64,000 nucleotides of DNA from Novosphingobium resinovorum (GTDB lineage Bacteria; Pseudomonadota; Alphaproteobacteria; Sphingomonadales; Sphingomonadaceae): assembly GCF_027922145.1 (NCBI RefSeq), contig NZ_BSFC01000013.1, positions 1 through 64,000 of the forward strand, given 5' to 3'. The translations under genes and the position numbers were made by a program. Shown in pieces: positions 56,540 through 64,000 of this stretch. Every line of letters starts with the position of its first letter. The first letter of the stretch is position 1. The notes under the pieces were generated by a model. That model had not been told where the DNA came from. It did no database searches and worked only from the letters and a program-made list of their open reading frames with translations.

Positions 56540-58097
56540 CGGCCGCCGCGTTCTTGATGACCTGACCCTCGATTTCAGCAAGGAACGCGCCGGCCTTGTC
56601 GGACGCAACGGCATTGGCAAATCGACGCTGCTGAGCCTCATCTGCGGCGACCTGTCGCCGTCCAGAGGAACCGTTCGCGTTCAGGGCACAGTGGGATTGC
56701 TACGGCAGGCTGTACAGGCATCGGCCGACGGCACCGTGGCGCATCTGCTCGGAATCGCCGATGCACTCGCGGTTCTTCGCGGCGCCGAAGCCGGCACCGC
56801 GACGTTGGACGAACTGGTCGAGGCCGACTGGACCGTGGAAACCCGCGCAGCCGACGCACTGGCCTGCCTAGGGCTGCCGATACCGCTCGATACGCCGCTC
56901 GGCTGCCTGTCGGGCGGACAGAGGACACGCGCGGCGCTGGCGGGATTGCATTTCACCCAGCCGGATTTTCTGCTGCTTGATGAGCCGACGAACAACCTTG
57001 ACGCAGAGGGCAGAGCGGCCGTCATCGATATGCTGGCGCACTGGCGTGCAGGCGCCATCGTCGTGAGCCATGACCGCGAATTGCTCGACGCCATGGACTC
57101 GATCATCGAACTTACCTCGCTGGGGGCCGCGCGTTATGGTGGCAACTGGAGTGATTACTGCGCACGCAAGGCCGTTGAACTCGCTGCCGCCGAGCATGAT
57201 CTCGCATCGGCCGAGCACCATCGGGCGCAAGTGACCCGCAAGACGCAAATAACCGCAGAGCGTCAGCAGCGGCGCGATGCAGCGGGAAATCGCCAGGCCG
57301 GTCGTGGCGGCATGCCGCGTATCCTGCTCGGGGCCCGCCGCGAGCAGGCGGAAAACAGCGGCGGAGAAAACAGACGCTTCGCCGAACGGCAGCGCAGCGA
57401 GGCGGAACTCGCTGTGAAACGGGCAAGGGCGCGGATCGAAATATTCCAGCCCATCTCGGTTCAGATCGCGACGACAGGCCTTAACCCGTCTCGCGATGTT
57501 CTTACGCTCGAGCATGTCTCCGCAGGATACGAGGATGGGGCATCGATATTACGCGACATGTCACTGCGCATCGTCGGACCCGAACGGGTTGCGATAACCG
57601 GAGCGAATGGCAGCGGCAAATCGACTTTGCTGCGGGTCATCATCGGCGAACTTACCCCGTCGTCAGGCCGAGCGGAATGCCACGTTCCCCGTAGGCTACT
57701 CGATCAGCAGGCCACCATCCTGCACAAGGAACAGACCATCGCTGAGAACTTCTCGCGACTAAACGAGGGGGTGGACAATAATGCATGTCGCGCGGCGCTG
57801 GCTCGTTTCGGCTTCAGGGCAGCAGCAGCCGACAAGGCCGTCCACGCCCTGAGCGGAGGGCAGATCCTGCGCGCCGGCCTTGCCTGCATCTTGGGCAACC
57901 CTGCTCCGCCGCCGCTCCTTATCCTCGACGAGCCGACGAACCATCTCGACCTCGAATCGATCGCTGCGATCGAAGCCGGATTGATGGCCTACGATGGCGC
58001 GTTAATCGTGGTCAGTCACGATCGACGATTTTTGGATCGAATTCGCATTACGCGGACGGTCGAACTGGAAACTGGCGGCTGGATTCGCTCGACATGA
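56493..58097 (+). CDS. ABC-F family ATP-binding protein
   Basis: 534 residues from ATG 56493 (MPASISISKLTWPAPDG) with AAGGAAA upstream. Two nucleotide-binding domains and no membrane segment: Walker A GRNGIGKST (~42) and GANGSGKST (~375), signatures LSGGQRTRAAL and LSGGQILRAGL, Walker B LLLDEPTNNLD and LLILDEPTNHLD. The linker between domains (residues ~225-325) is charged and contains RRDAAGNRQAGRGGMPRILL-type sequence. ABC-F proteins act at the ribosome, either as translation factors or antibiotic protection proteins. The class cannot be fixed by eye. It diverges from the cob operon. Confidence 0.92.
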   Translation: MPASISISKLTWPAPDGRRVLDDLTLDFSKERAGLVGRNGIGKSTLLSLICGDLSPSRGTVRVQGTVGLLRQAVQASADGTVAHLLGIADALAVLRGAEAGTATLDELVEADWTVETRAADALACLGLPIPLDTPLGCLSGGQRTRAALAGLHFTQPDFLLLDEPTNNLDAEGRAAVIDMLAHWRAGAIVVSHDRELLDAMDSIIELTSLGAARYGGNWSDYCARKAVELAAAEHDLASAEHHRAQVTRKTQITAERQQRRDAAGNRQAGRGGMPRILLGARREQAENSGGENRRFAERQRSEAELAVKRARARIEIFQPISVQIATTGLNPSRDVLTLEHVSAGYEDGASILRDMSLRIVGPERVAITGANGSGKSTLLRVIIGELTPSSGRAECHVPRRLLDQQATILHKEQTIAENFSRLNEGVDNNACRAALARFGFRAAAADKAVHALSGGQILRAGLACILGNPAPPPLLILDEPTNHLDLESIAAIEAGLMAYDGALIVVSHDRRFLDRIRITRTVELETGGWIRST

Positions 58098-58349
58098 GCA
58101 TTGACCGAGAGGCCGCAGACTGAACCGAGCAATGCCGTGCGCCCGATCTTGGTCGCCAAAACAAGGCCTAGCCCCGGAACATTACGCAGCTATCGCTATT
58201 CACCATGCGCGGTCGGCGGCTGGGTCATTGCGCCGGGCGGGCATCACTTCATGGAAACGCCGATCGGAGACCAGGTAATCGCCTAAGCCCTGCCGTGAAG
58301 CCGTCCCGGCGACGGTAACACCTGAAACCAAAACCCACGCTCAAGCGAT

Positions 58350-60416
58350 GTGGACCTTATGGAACCGCCAGCCGCATCTCAACCGCCTGCGACGATATCT
58401 TTCGCCAGACGACGGCGGCGCTGGAGCATCGCGCGGAATGTCCTGCTTGCCATTCTCACCGCGATCTTCGCTGTCTGGTTGCTTCTGTTCATAACCAAGG
58501 GCCGGTTCCTCAGACACCCTTTCGAAAGCATCGCCAGTTCGCTAAGCGATCGCACGGTCAAGGTCGGCGGCAACTTCCAGCTCTATTTCGCCCCGCTGCG
58601 GATCAAGTTCGTGGCCGAGGAGTTGGCCGTATCCAACCCGCAATGGGCAAAGGAAAACACCCTTTTCGCCGCCCGGCGCATCGAAGCCAGGATCGCCCCG
58701 CTTTCGCTGCTTTTGGGGCATCGCCATGTCTATGCACTCGATCTCGATCGGGGCGTCATCAATCTGGAATGGGATGCCGGCCACAGGCGCAATACCTGGA
58801 CTTTCGCAACGAGCGGGGAAGGCAAGCCTTTCGAAATGCCACGCATCGACAGGGCCAACATTACCGGCACGCAGATCCATTACATCGACCCGCAGATGCC
58901 GCTCCTCGCCAACCTCACCATTGATCCGATCGCGGCTACGGATACGCGGATCGGCAAGGCAGTGGGGCTGAAAGGCAGCGGCACTTTTCGCACTACGCCA
59001 TTTCGCCTGACGGCTGAACTGCTGTCCCCCGATGCCAGTCTTTCCGGAGCAGAGAACCGACTACAGGCGCGCGCATGGGCGGCCAATAGCGTCATCGACG
59101 TTTCCGGCACCCTGCCCGCCCTCACAGAGTTCGAGGACGTTCCCTTGAAAGTCGCGGCCAAAGGGCGGGACTTGTCCGACCTAATGGCGGTGATTGATGT
59201 CGTCATTCCGCAGACACGCCGCTATGCGCTCGAGGCGCAGCTTGTGAAGGACGCGCAGACCTATCGTTTCACAGGGATGACGGGAACTTTTGGCCAATCC
59301 GACCTGTCGGGCCGCTTCACCGTGACCAATGCGCAGCGACTGAGGCTGGACGCCGCGCTGGAAACCCGGCGCCTCGACATTGTCGATGCGGCCCCATTTA
59401 TCGGTTACAACCCCGATGTCGTAGCTTCGCAGGGCGCGATGGCTGCCGCTGCGCAGACAGGAGCAGGAGCCCGCCGCATCCTTCCCGACGCAGAACTGCC
59501 GGTTGCGATGATGCAACGCTTCGATGCCGGTCTCGACTGGAAAATCGGCGTGGTCCGATCGAAGAACGTGCCCGTCTCGAACATCGCGCTGAAACTGTCG
59601 CTGGACAGGGGGCGACTGGCGCTGTCGCCGCTGACATTCTCCATGGCGCGCGGCGACGTGGCCTCGGACTTCGTGATCGACACCCGCCAGCGGCCCTCCG
59701 CGATCCGTTACGATATCCGTCTGGCCTCGACGCCGATGGGCCGCCTGCTGGCGGGTTATGGTCTCGCCGATTCCGGTACTACCGGCACTATTCGCGGCAG
59801 GATCGAACTGGACGGAAGAGGTGACACGATCCACGATTCGCTGGCGACGTCATCGGGCCGGATCGCCTTTGTCATGCCGCAGGGTACGCTGTGGACGCAG
59901 AATGCGCAACTCGCCGAACTGGACCTCGGAACCTTCGTCTCCAAGATGTTTCAGGGCAAACTGAAGAAACCGATCGAGGTCAATTGCGGCCTGCTGGCCT
60001 TCACCGTCCGAGGTGGAACCGCCGCGGCCGACCCGATCCTGATCGACACCAGCAAGAACGTGGTGATCGGCCGCGGGGGCTTCAGTTTCGCGACCGAGAC
60101 GGTAGACATGGCTTTCCGTGCCGACGGCAAGAAGTTCAGCCTGTTCTCCGGCCAGTCTCCCGTTGGCCTGGGTGGTCATTTCTCGGAACCGAAACTGCAG
60201 GTGATCAGCCCGCAACTTGTCGGCCGTGCCGGGGCCGGACTTGGCCTTGCCTTGCTTGCCACCCCAGTTGCCGGATTGCTGGCATTCGTCGACCCCGGTG
60301 ATGCGAAGTCAACCGCTTGCGGCCCTGTTCTTGCGGGAGCAAATGCAAGCGCCCAGCGCACTTCCAACGGCAAGCCGCGTGACGATGTCGGCAATGGTTC
60401 AACCAAAAAGAATTAG
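58350..60416 (+). CDS. AsmA-family envelope protein
   Basis: 688 residues from GTG 58350 (or 685 from ATG 58359). A single N-terminal membrane helix (residues ~28-50, [19 protein letters not shown]) is followed by AsmA-type repeats ([55 protein letters not shown] near 490, [19 protein letters not shown]). AsmA-like proteins are inner-membrane anchored bridges thought to move phospholipids to the outer membrane or to limit protein insertion there. A second hydrophobic stretch near residues 635-660 precedes a low-complexity tail. Adjacent genes give no further clue. Confidence 0.82.
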   Translation: MDLMEPPAASQPPATISFARRRRRWSIARNVLLAILTAIFAVWLLLFITKGRFLRHPFESIASSLSDRTVKVGGNFQLYFAPLRIKFVAEELAVSNPQWAKENTLFAARRIEARIAPLSLLLGHRHVYALDLDRGVINLEWDAGHRRNTWTFATSGEGKPFEMPRIDRANITGTQIHYIDPQMPLLANLTIDPIAATDTRIGKAVGLKGSGTFRTTPFRLTAELLSPDASLSGAENRLQARAWAANSVIDVSGTLPALTEFEDVPLKVAAKGRDLSDLMAVIDVVIPQTRRYALEAQLVKDAQTYRFTGMTGTFGQSDLSGRFTVTNAQRLRLDAALETRRLDIVDAAPFIGYNPDVVASQGAMAAAAQTGAGARRILPDAELPVAMMQRFDAGLDWKIGVVRSKNVPVSNIALKLSLDRGRLALSPLTFSMARGDVASDFVIDTRQRPSAIRYDIRLASTPMGRLLAGYGLADSGTTGTIRGRIELDGRGDTIHDSLATSSGRIAFVMPQGTLWTQNAQLAELDLGTFVSKMFQGKLKKPIEVNCGLLAFTVRGGTAAADPILIDTSKNVVIGRGGFSFATETVDMAFRADGKKFSLFSGQSPVGLGGHFSEPKLQVISPQLVGRAGAGLGLALLATPVAGLLAFVDPGDAKSTACGPVLAGANASAQRTSNGKPRDDVGNGSTKKN

Positions 60417-60420
60417 CGCC

Positions 60421-60664
60421 ATGGCCAAGACATCCGGTGTCTTTCGAGACAAAATCGTGATTTACGGTGCGCTGGCAGCAAACCTTCGAATCGCGATCGC
60501 AAAGTTCGTCGCAGCCGGGATCCGCGGCTCATCGGCGATGGCCACCGAAAGCGTTCATTCGCTAATGGACAGCGAGAACCAGCTTCTGCTTCTCTAAGAT
60601 CAGCGCCGCTGACATTCCGATGTATGAAAGCATCGCCCATATTCGCGAGCCTCACCCGATCTAG
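60421..60664 (+). pseudogene. Remnant of cation diffusion facilitator (CDF) transporter
   Basis: From ATG 60421 the 58-residue frame ([43 protein letters not shown]) matches the first membrane helices of CDF heavy-metal efflux proteins, then stops at 60597. Shifted by +1, the segment ending at 60664 reads MYESIAHIREPHPI and stops. It fits a later CDF segment (the YEGxxHIxxPEPI region). About 40 residues are missing between them and the whole C-terminal part is absent. It starts 4 bp after the AsmA stop codon. Confidence 0.75.
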
Positions 60665-60711
60665 GTTGAATCGCCATTCATCACCAGAAAGCAATGGCGG
60701 CAAGGTAGAGC

Positions 60712-60993
60712 GATTACGAACGCCTCGAACTCGACGTGCCCAGTCGATTGATCCTCGACGATAGTGGGTTGATGCTCGATGCCACGCTCGCCGGGATGGG
60801 GTGGGGCTATCTGGCTGAGCAGACCATTACGCCGCTCATCAAGGACGGGCAACTGATCCAGATGCTGGTGGACTGGATGCCGCAGGAGGCGCCGCTTTGC
60901 CTATACTATTCCGGCCGTCGCCATGTTCCTGCCAAATTGCGTGCGTTCATCGACCTCGTTCGGCTCCACGCCCGGAAGCCGTCAATGGCGTGA
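60712..60993 (+). pseudogene. C-terminal remnant of a LysR-family regulator
   Basis: An open stretch directly after a stop codon reads SRLILDDSGLMLDATLAGMG, then GYLAEQTITPLIKDGQLIQM, and YYSGRRHVPAKLRAFIDLVR near its end. This is the C-terminal third of a LysR effector domain with its normal stop. No N-terminal part precedes it; CDF remnants do. It is not the missing half of the LysR fragment at 35706 as far as order shows, although that fragment lacks exactly this kind of domain. Confidence 0.72.
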
Positions 60994-61974
60994 GGCACTC
61001 GTTTGGTAAGTTGCTTCCTGGACGAGCAGCGTGAACCGTGCACGGATGCGATGGGCCGGCGCGTTGCTGCCGTTTCTGTGGTCGCCCCGTCACTACCGTT
61101 CGGTAGCCAATATTCCATTCTCAGGCGCAGACGGTCTGCTCCTGACAAGAAACCGAACCTGGCTCGGTTGTGGTGCTCAGATGCCTCCAAAACAACCCAT
61201 TCATGCCTTCGCTCCTCGTCGAACGACACGACGGGCTTGGCGAAGTAGGAATGCTCGAACGATCCCAGCGGAATCGCCAGCAGCGACGGTTCTACGTCGA
61301 ATCTGATACGCAATGTTCGATCCGCGCTCCTGACAGAATCGATAAGCCACATGGCGTCTGCTATCGGGAGGTCTTACCCACTCTCGCGACGGGCCGTCGA
61401 TCCTAACATCGCTGCATCTAATAGGACCCGCGTCGAAAAAACGCTTCCCGATTGTTGCCGGCAGGCCAAGCGATGACAAACCAGCGTTTTGAATCGGCGG
61501 TTTGAGGCAGCTCGCCAGCCATATTCACACAACTAAAACATGCGCGCCCGGCATGGAATTCATCATTTTAGCTCTCTCCTAGAATATTATCACATAAATT
61601 TTCTACTGCCTTTCTCGACCCATCACGATTAATCGCCCGCAAATTTCTGTTGCCAATTTACAAACCATCTACTTTTACCCCCCTATTCATAAAATGTCTG
61701 ATTGCGGACTGGCAGGTTAGAGATCCGAACGAGGCGCAACGGCAAGCAGGAAAGATCGGACTTGGCGCCGACACCGTCGTGAATCATGTCGTGAACGAAG
61801 CGATGGAATGCGGCGACCCGGGGATCTGGCCTTATGCAGAACTCTGGTCGCCAAGAAGCTACGGCGCTGCTATAGCCTTATATCCCTGCATCCTGAGAAG
61901 GATTCTGCGGCCTTGCGTGCTACGTTGACTCGCGAGGATAGGTTTCGTCAGACGTAGCTTAAGGTACTTAAAAG
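60994..61974. other. Region without recognisable genes, partly low GC
   Basis: About 980 bp. Open frames on either strand (for example 60906-61352 minus, 61650-61928 plus) match nothing I know and overlap the LysR remnant or lack initiation signals. Around 61500-61700 the composition falls well below the window average (runs of A and T), unlike any neighbour, which suggests old foreign or decayed DNA. The end of the region is the leader of the cold-shock gene. Confidence 0.5.
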
Positions 61975-62676
61975 ATGACATTCGACAAGGGAAATCGCGG
62001 CTATGGTCGTGATCGGTTCGGCGGTGGTGATGATCGTTGGGGTGGTGGCAACGATCGGTTCGGCGGCGGCGGCGGTGATCGCTTCGGCGGTGGCGGTGAT
62101 CGGTTCGGCGGCGGCCAGCGTGGTGGCTTCGGCGGATCGCGCGGTGGTGGTTTTGGCGGCGGCGGTGGTTCGCGTGGCGGGCCGGGCCAGGTCGTCGGGC
62201 AGGGTCGTGGAACGGTCAAGTTTTTCAACCCCGACAAGGGTTTCGGCTTCATCCAGCTTGAAGGTGGCGGCGACGACGCATTCGTGCACATCAGCGCCGT
62301 GCAGTCTGCCGGCCTCGAGACGCTGGCCGAAGGCCAGCAGCTGGAATTCCAGCTGGTCGAGCGCAATGGCAAGGTTTCCGCATCCGAACTGACTATTGTC
62401 GGTGAGGTCATCGTTGCTGAACGTCGCGAACGTGCCGCCGCTCCCGCTCCGCGCCAATCGACTGGTGAAAAGGCCACCGGCACGGTCAAGTTCTTCAACG
62501 GCTCCAAGGGCTTCGGCTTCATCGTGCGCGATGACGGCCAGCCTGACGCTTTCGTGCATATCAGCGCCGTCGAGCGTTCCGGTTTGCATGGTCTTTCGGA
62601 AGGCGATCAGCTCGAATTCGAGATCGAGATCGATCGTCGCGGCAAGGCATCTGCCGTGAATCTGGTCCAGCGCTGA
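61975..62676 (+). CDS. Two-domain cold-shock protein with Gly/Arg-rich N-terminus
   Basis: 233 residues. Residues ~6-72 are a disordered Gly/Arg/Asp/Phe-rich segment with four DRFGGG-type repeats and RGG-like motifs. Two cold-shock domains follow: ~77-143 (GTVKFFNPDKGFGFIQLEGG, DAFVHISAVQ) and ~168-232 (GTVKFFNGSKGFGFIVRDDG, DAFVHISAVE), each with RNP1 (KGFGFI) and RNP2 (FVHI). Such proteins bind single-stranded RNA and DNA and melt RNA structure. The two-domain form occurs in alphaproteobacteria; the long RGG-like N-terminus recalls RNA-binding condensate proteins. AAGG stands 11 nt before the start. It is followed by three hairpins and rpoD. Confidence 0.9.
   Translation: MTFDKGNRGYGRDRFGGGDDRWGGGNDRFGGGGGDRFGGGGDRFGGGQRGGFGGSRGGGFGGGGGSRGGPGQVVGQGRGTVKFFNPDKGFGFIQLEGGGDDAFVHISAVQSAGLETLAEGQQLEFQLVERNGKVSASELTIVGEVIVAERRERAAAPAPRQSTGEKATGTVKFFNGSKGFGFIVRDDGQPDAFVHISAVERSGLHGLSEGDQLEFEIEIDRRGKASAVNLVQR
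62011..62181 (+). repeat. DRFGGG / RGG-type coding repeats
   Basis: Imperfect tandem repeats of GATCGGTTCGGCGG-type sequence encode DRFGGG four times (one DRWGGG), followed by FGG/SRGG units. The repeats account for most of the N-terminal disordered segment. Confidence 0.75.
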
Positions 62677-62683
62677 CGGACTT

Positions 62684-62834
62684 GGCCATGGCTGCCACAG
62701 GTGGCCATGGCCTCTGCTCCGGCTTTCCTCTGTCGCATTGCGATCGGTAACGGAAAGACACGCGCTTTATGCCGAAGGCGCTGATCCAGCCCGCCTTCGG
62801 CCAGATACCTGCAAGGGTACGAATGAGTACCCTT
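62684..62834. other. Cluster of three perfect hairpins between csp and rpoD
   Basis: GGCCATGGC/GCCATGGCC (62684-62712, 11-nt loop), GCCGAAGGCG/CGCCTTCGGC (62771-62801, 11-nt loop) and AAGGGTAC/GTACCCTT (62813-62834, 6-nt loop), all exact. The first begins 8 bp after the cold-shock stop codon. They may be terminators, a 3' UTR structure or a small RNA. The remaining ~190 bp before rpoD holds nothing else I recognise. Confidence 0.55.
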
Positions 62835-63029
62835 CAGGCGTACGCACAACACGTCCTGCTGCGGGGGATCAGCTTTCTTCTGGAACTGATGACCGGACAC
62901 ATTACTTGAGCCCCGGACCAGCGGTAGTTCAATTCTTGCTTGAAAGGCTGCCCCTTAGCAGCCTCAAACCTGACCTTGTCCTGGCGGCACGACCGTCACG
63001 CAAAGGCCAATAAAACGACAACGGATTAC

Positions 63030-64000
63030 ATGACGAACGACGATCGCAGCGGTGACAACGACTCCCCTCTTCTCGACCTGGACAAAGGTTCGGTCCAGCG
63101 GTTCATCGCGCGCGCCAAGAGCCAGGGCGTCATCACGGTCAAGGAGTTGAATGCCGCGCTGCCGCAAGACCAGATGACCACCGACCAGATCGAGGACATC
63201 ATGGCCGCGATCTCGGAAATGGGCGTCAAGATCGTCGAGAACGATGATGATGACGATGAAGAGGGTGAGCAGGAAGAGGGCGTGGAGGCCGTCGATGGCC
63301 GCGATGACGATTCGGGTTCGGATTCCGAGTTCGACGAAGGCAATTCCCGGCGCCGCCCCGGCGAAACCCGCAAGGCGGACACGCTCGGGCGTTCCGATGA
63401 CCCGGTACGGATGTACCTGCAGGAAATGGGCGCCGCCGAGATGCTCAGCCGCGAGGGCGAGGCCGCCATCGCCAAGCGCATCGAAGCTGGCCGCGACATG
63501 ATGATCATGGGGCTTTGCGAAAGCCCCATGACCTTCCATGCGATCATCGGTTGGTCCGAAGCGCTCAACAATGGCGACATGCAACTTCGCGAGATTCTCG
63601 ATCTCGACGCCATGCTCTCCAAGGAGCCGCAACCGGAAAACCTGGGTGAGGACGGTGAAGCCGACGGCGAGATTTCCGCTGCCACGGCCGGTCCTTCTTT
63701 CAAGGACGATGACGATTCCGGCGAGGACAACTCGGAGGAAGTCGACGAGGACGGCAACCCGATCCCCAAGCGCAAGGTCGAGGACGATGAAGAGGACAAC
63801 ACCCTCTCCCTCGGCCAGATGGAAGCGGCCCTCACACCGGAAGCGCTGGAGAAATTCGCGCTCATCACCGAACTGTTCCGCACCTTTGAACGTCTTCAAA
63901 GCGACCGGCTCGACGCGCTGGCGCTTGGCATTGATTTCCCGGGCGAGAAAGAAGACCAGTATCTGCAACTGCGGGAGGATCTCACCGCGCAGGTGGAGGC
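63030..64000 (+). CDS. rpoD: RNA polymerase primary sigma factor RpoD, C-terminus beyond window
   Basis: Starts at ATG 63030 (MTNDDRSGDNDSPLLDLDKG) and is open at the right edge; 323 complete codons are seen. Region 1.1 covers ~residues 18-75 (VQRFIARAKSQGVITVKELN, QIEDIMAAISEMGVKIVEN). A strongly acidic linker follows, then region 1.2 (~120-165: DPVRMYLQEMGAAEMLSREGEAAIAKRIEAG) and the start of the non-conserved region with more Asp/Glu-rich tracts. Regions 2-4 lie beyond the window. This is the housekeeping sigma factor. The long acidic inserts are typical of alphaproteobacterial RpoD. Confidence 0.95.
   Translation, partial: MTNDDRSGDNDSPLLDLDKGSVQRFIARAKSQGVITVKELNAALPQDQMTTDQIEDIMAAISEMGVKIVENDDDDDEEGEQEEGVEAVDGRDDDSGSDSEFDEGNSRRRPGETRKADTLGRSDDPVRMYLQEMGAAEMLSREGEAAIAKRIEAGRDMMIMGLCESPMTFHAIIGWSEALNNGDMQLREILDLDAMLSKEPQPENLGEDGEADGEISAATAGPSFKDDDDSGEDNSEEVDEDGNPIPKRKVEDDEEDNTLSLGQMEAALTPEALEKFALITELFRTFERLQSDRLDALALGIDFPGEKEDQYLQLREDLTAQVE

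Noticed and set aside
58101-58286. 61-residue frame between ABC-F and AsmA genes
   Set aside because: Starts with TTG, has no ribosome binding site and no recognisable similarity. The 252-bp gap is better left as intergenic.
60906-61352. 148-residue minus-strand frame from ATG 61352
   Set aside because: Some segments look protein-like, but it has no known domain and its end lies antisense to the LysR remnant. Too weak to call a gene without homologues.
61650-61928. 92-residue plus-strand frame before the cold-shock gene
   Set aside because: Begins in AT-rich sequence without a ribosome binding site, and the residues match nothing I recognise.
62738-63013. 91-residue plus-strand frame between csp and rpoD
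   Set aside because: It runs through two perfect hairpins and has no start signal; RNA structure explains the sequence better.
1-64000. tRNA genes, CRISPR arrays, insertion sequences
   Set aside because: No cloverleaf, regularly spaced repeat array or transposase frame was seen on reading, though I could not run a dedicated search.

Overview
The window looks like a chromosomal segment of a sphingomonad (Sphingomonadales, probably Novosphingobium or Sphingobium or a near relative). The DNA is GC-rich with dense, overlapping genes. It carries six TonB-dependent receptors, a DUF3325/DUF3649/PepSY iron module, a benzoate dioxygenase next to separate ferredoxin and ferredoxin-reductase genes, and an acidic alphaproteobacterial-type RpoD N-terminus at the right edge. 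The taxonomic call rests on gene content only.

Layout. (1) 1-7659: a minus-strand ben-cat-pcaD cluster (catB, catC, catA, benA, benB, benD, a ferredoxin remnant, pcaD, a ferredoxin reductase running off the left edge), divergent from a CatM/BenM-type LysR regulator with an exact ATAC-N7-GTAT operator between them. Together these convert benzoate through catechol and muconate towards 3-oxoadipate. The ferredoxin has lost its cluster-binding core. (2) 7770-10016: a YdeP-type molybdopterin oxidoreductase. (3) 10149-13665: an ECF sigma/anti-sigma pair with a divergent S8 peptidase and a Gly/Ser/Ala-rich exported protein. Three copies of one promoter-like motif (GGATGAAA-N13-SCGTTYC) tie them into a small regulon. 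(4) 13743-19110: PepSY protein and TonB-dependent receptor behind a cobalamin riboswitch, with a divergent AraC-family regulator.

(5) 19291-30940: iron uptake: tonB-fecI-fecR, then receptor-PepSY-DUF3325-DUF3649-receptor on the minus strand, and a further receptor on the plus strand. fecR and the receptor downstream of it share a 47-nt upstream element, and several TGCGA-N5-TCGCA palindromes may be Fur-type boxes. (6) 31034-42685: a likely organosulfur-acquisition region: a receptor fused to a second beta-barrel, an NtaA/SnaA/DszA-type monooxygenase, a LysR remnant, a catecholate-type receptor, a DszC/SfnB-like flavoenzyme and an SsuABC-like ABC transporter. (7) 42707-48753: LysR regulator, methyltransferase, TSUP permease (two matching GCCTTCG-N7-CGAAGGC sites), a diguanylate cyclase and an aldehyde dehydrogenase.

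(8) 48734-56265: aerobic cobalamin genes cobG-H-I-J-L-E-M-F, translationally coupled behind a second cobalamin riboswitch, with cobK on the opposite strand overlapping both neighbours. Both riboswitches are followed by the same ~60-nt structured element. (9) 56435-60993: an ABC-F ATPase with a possible leader peptide, an AsmA-family protein, then decayed cation-efflux and LysR fragments. (10) 60994-64000: an apparently non-coding, partly low-GC stretch, a two-domain cold-shock protein with an RGG/DRFGGG-rich N-terminus, a cluster of three hairpins, and the start of rpoD, cut by the right edge.
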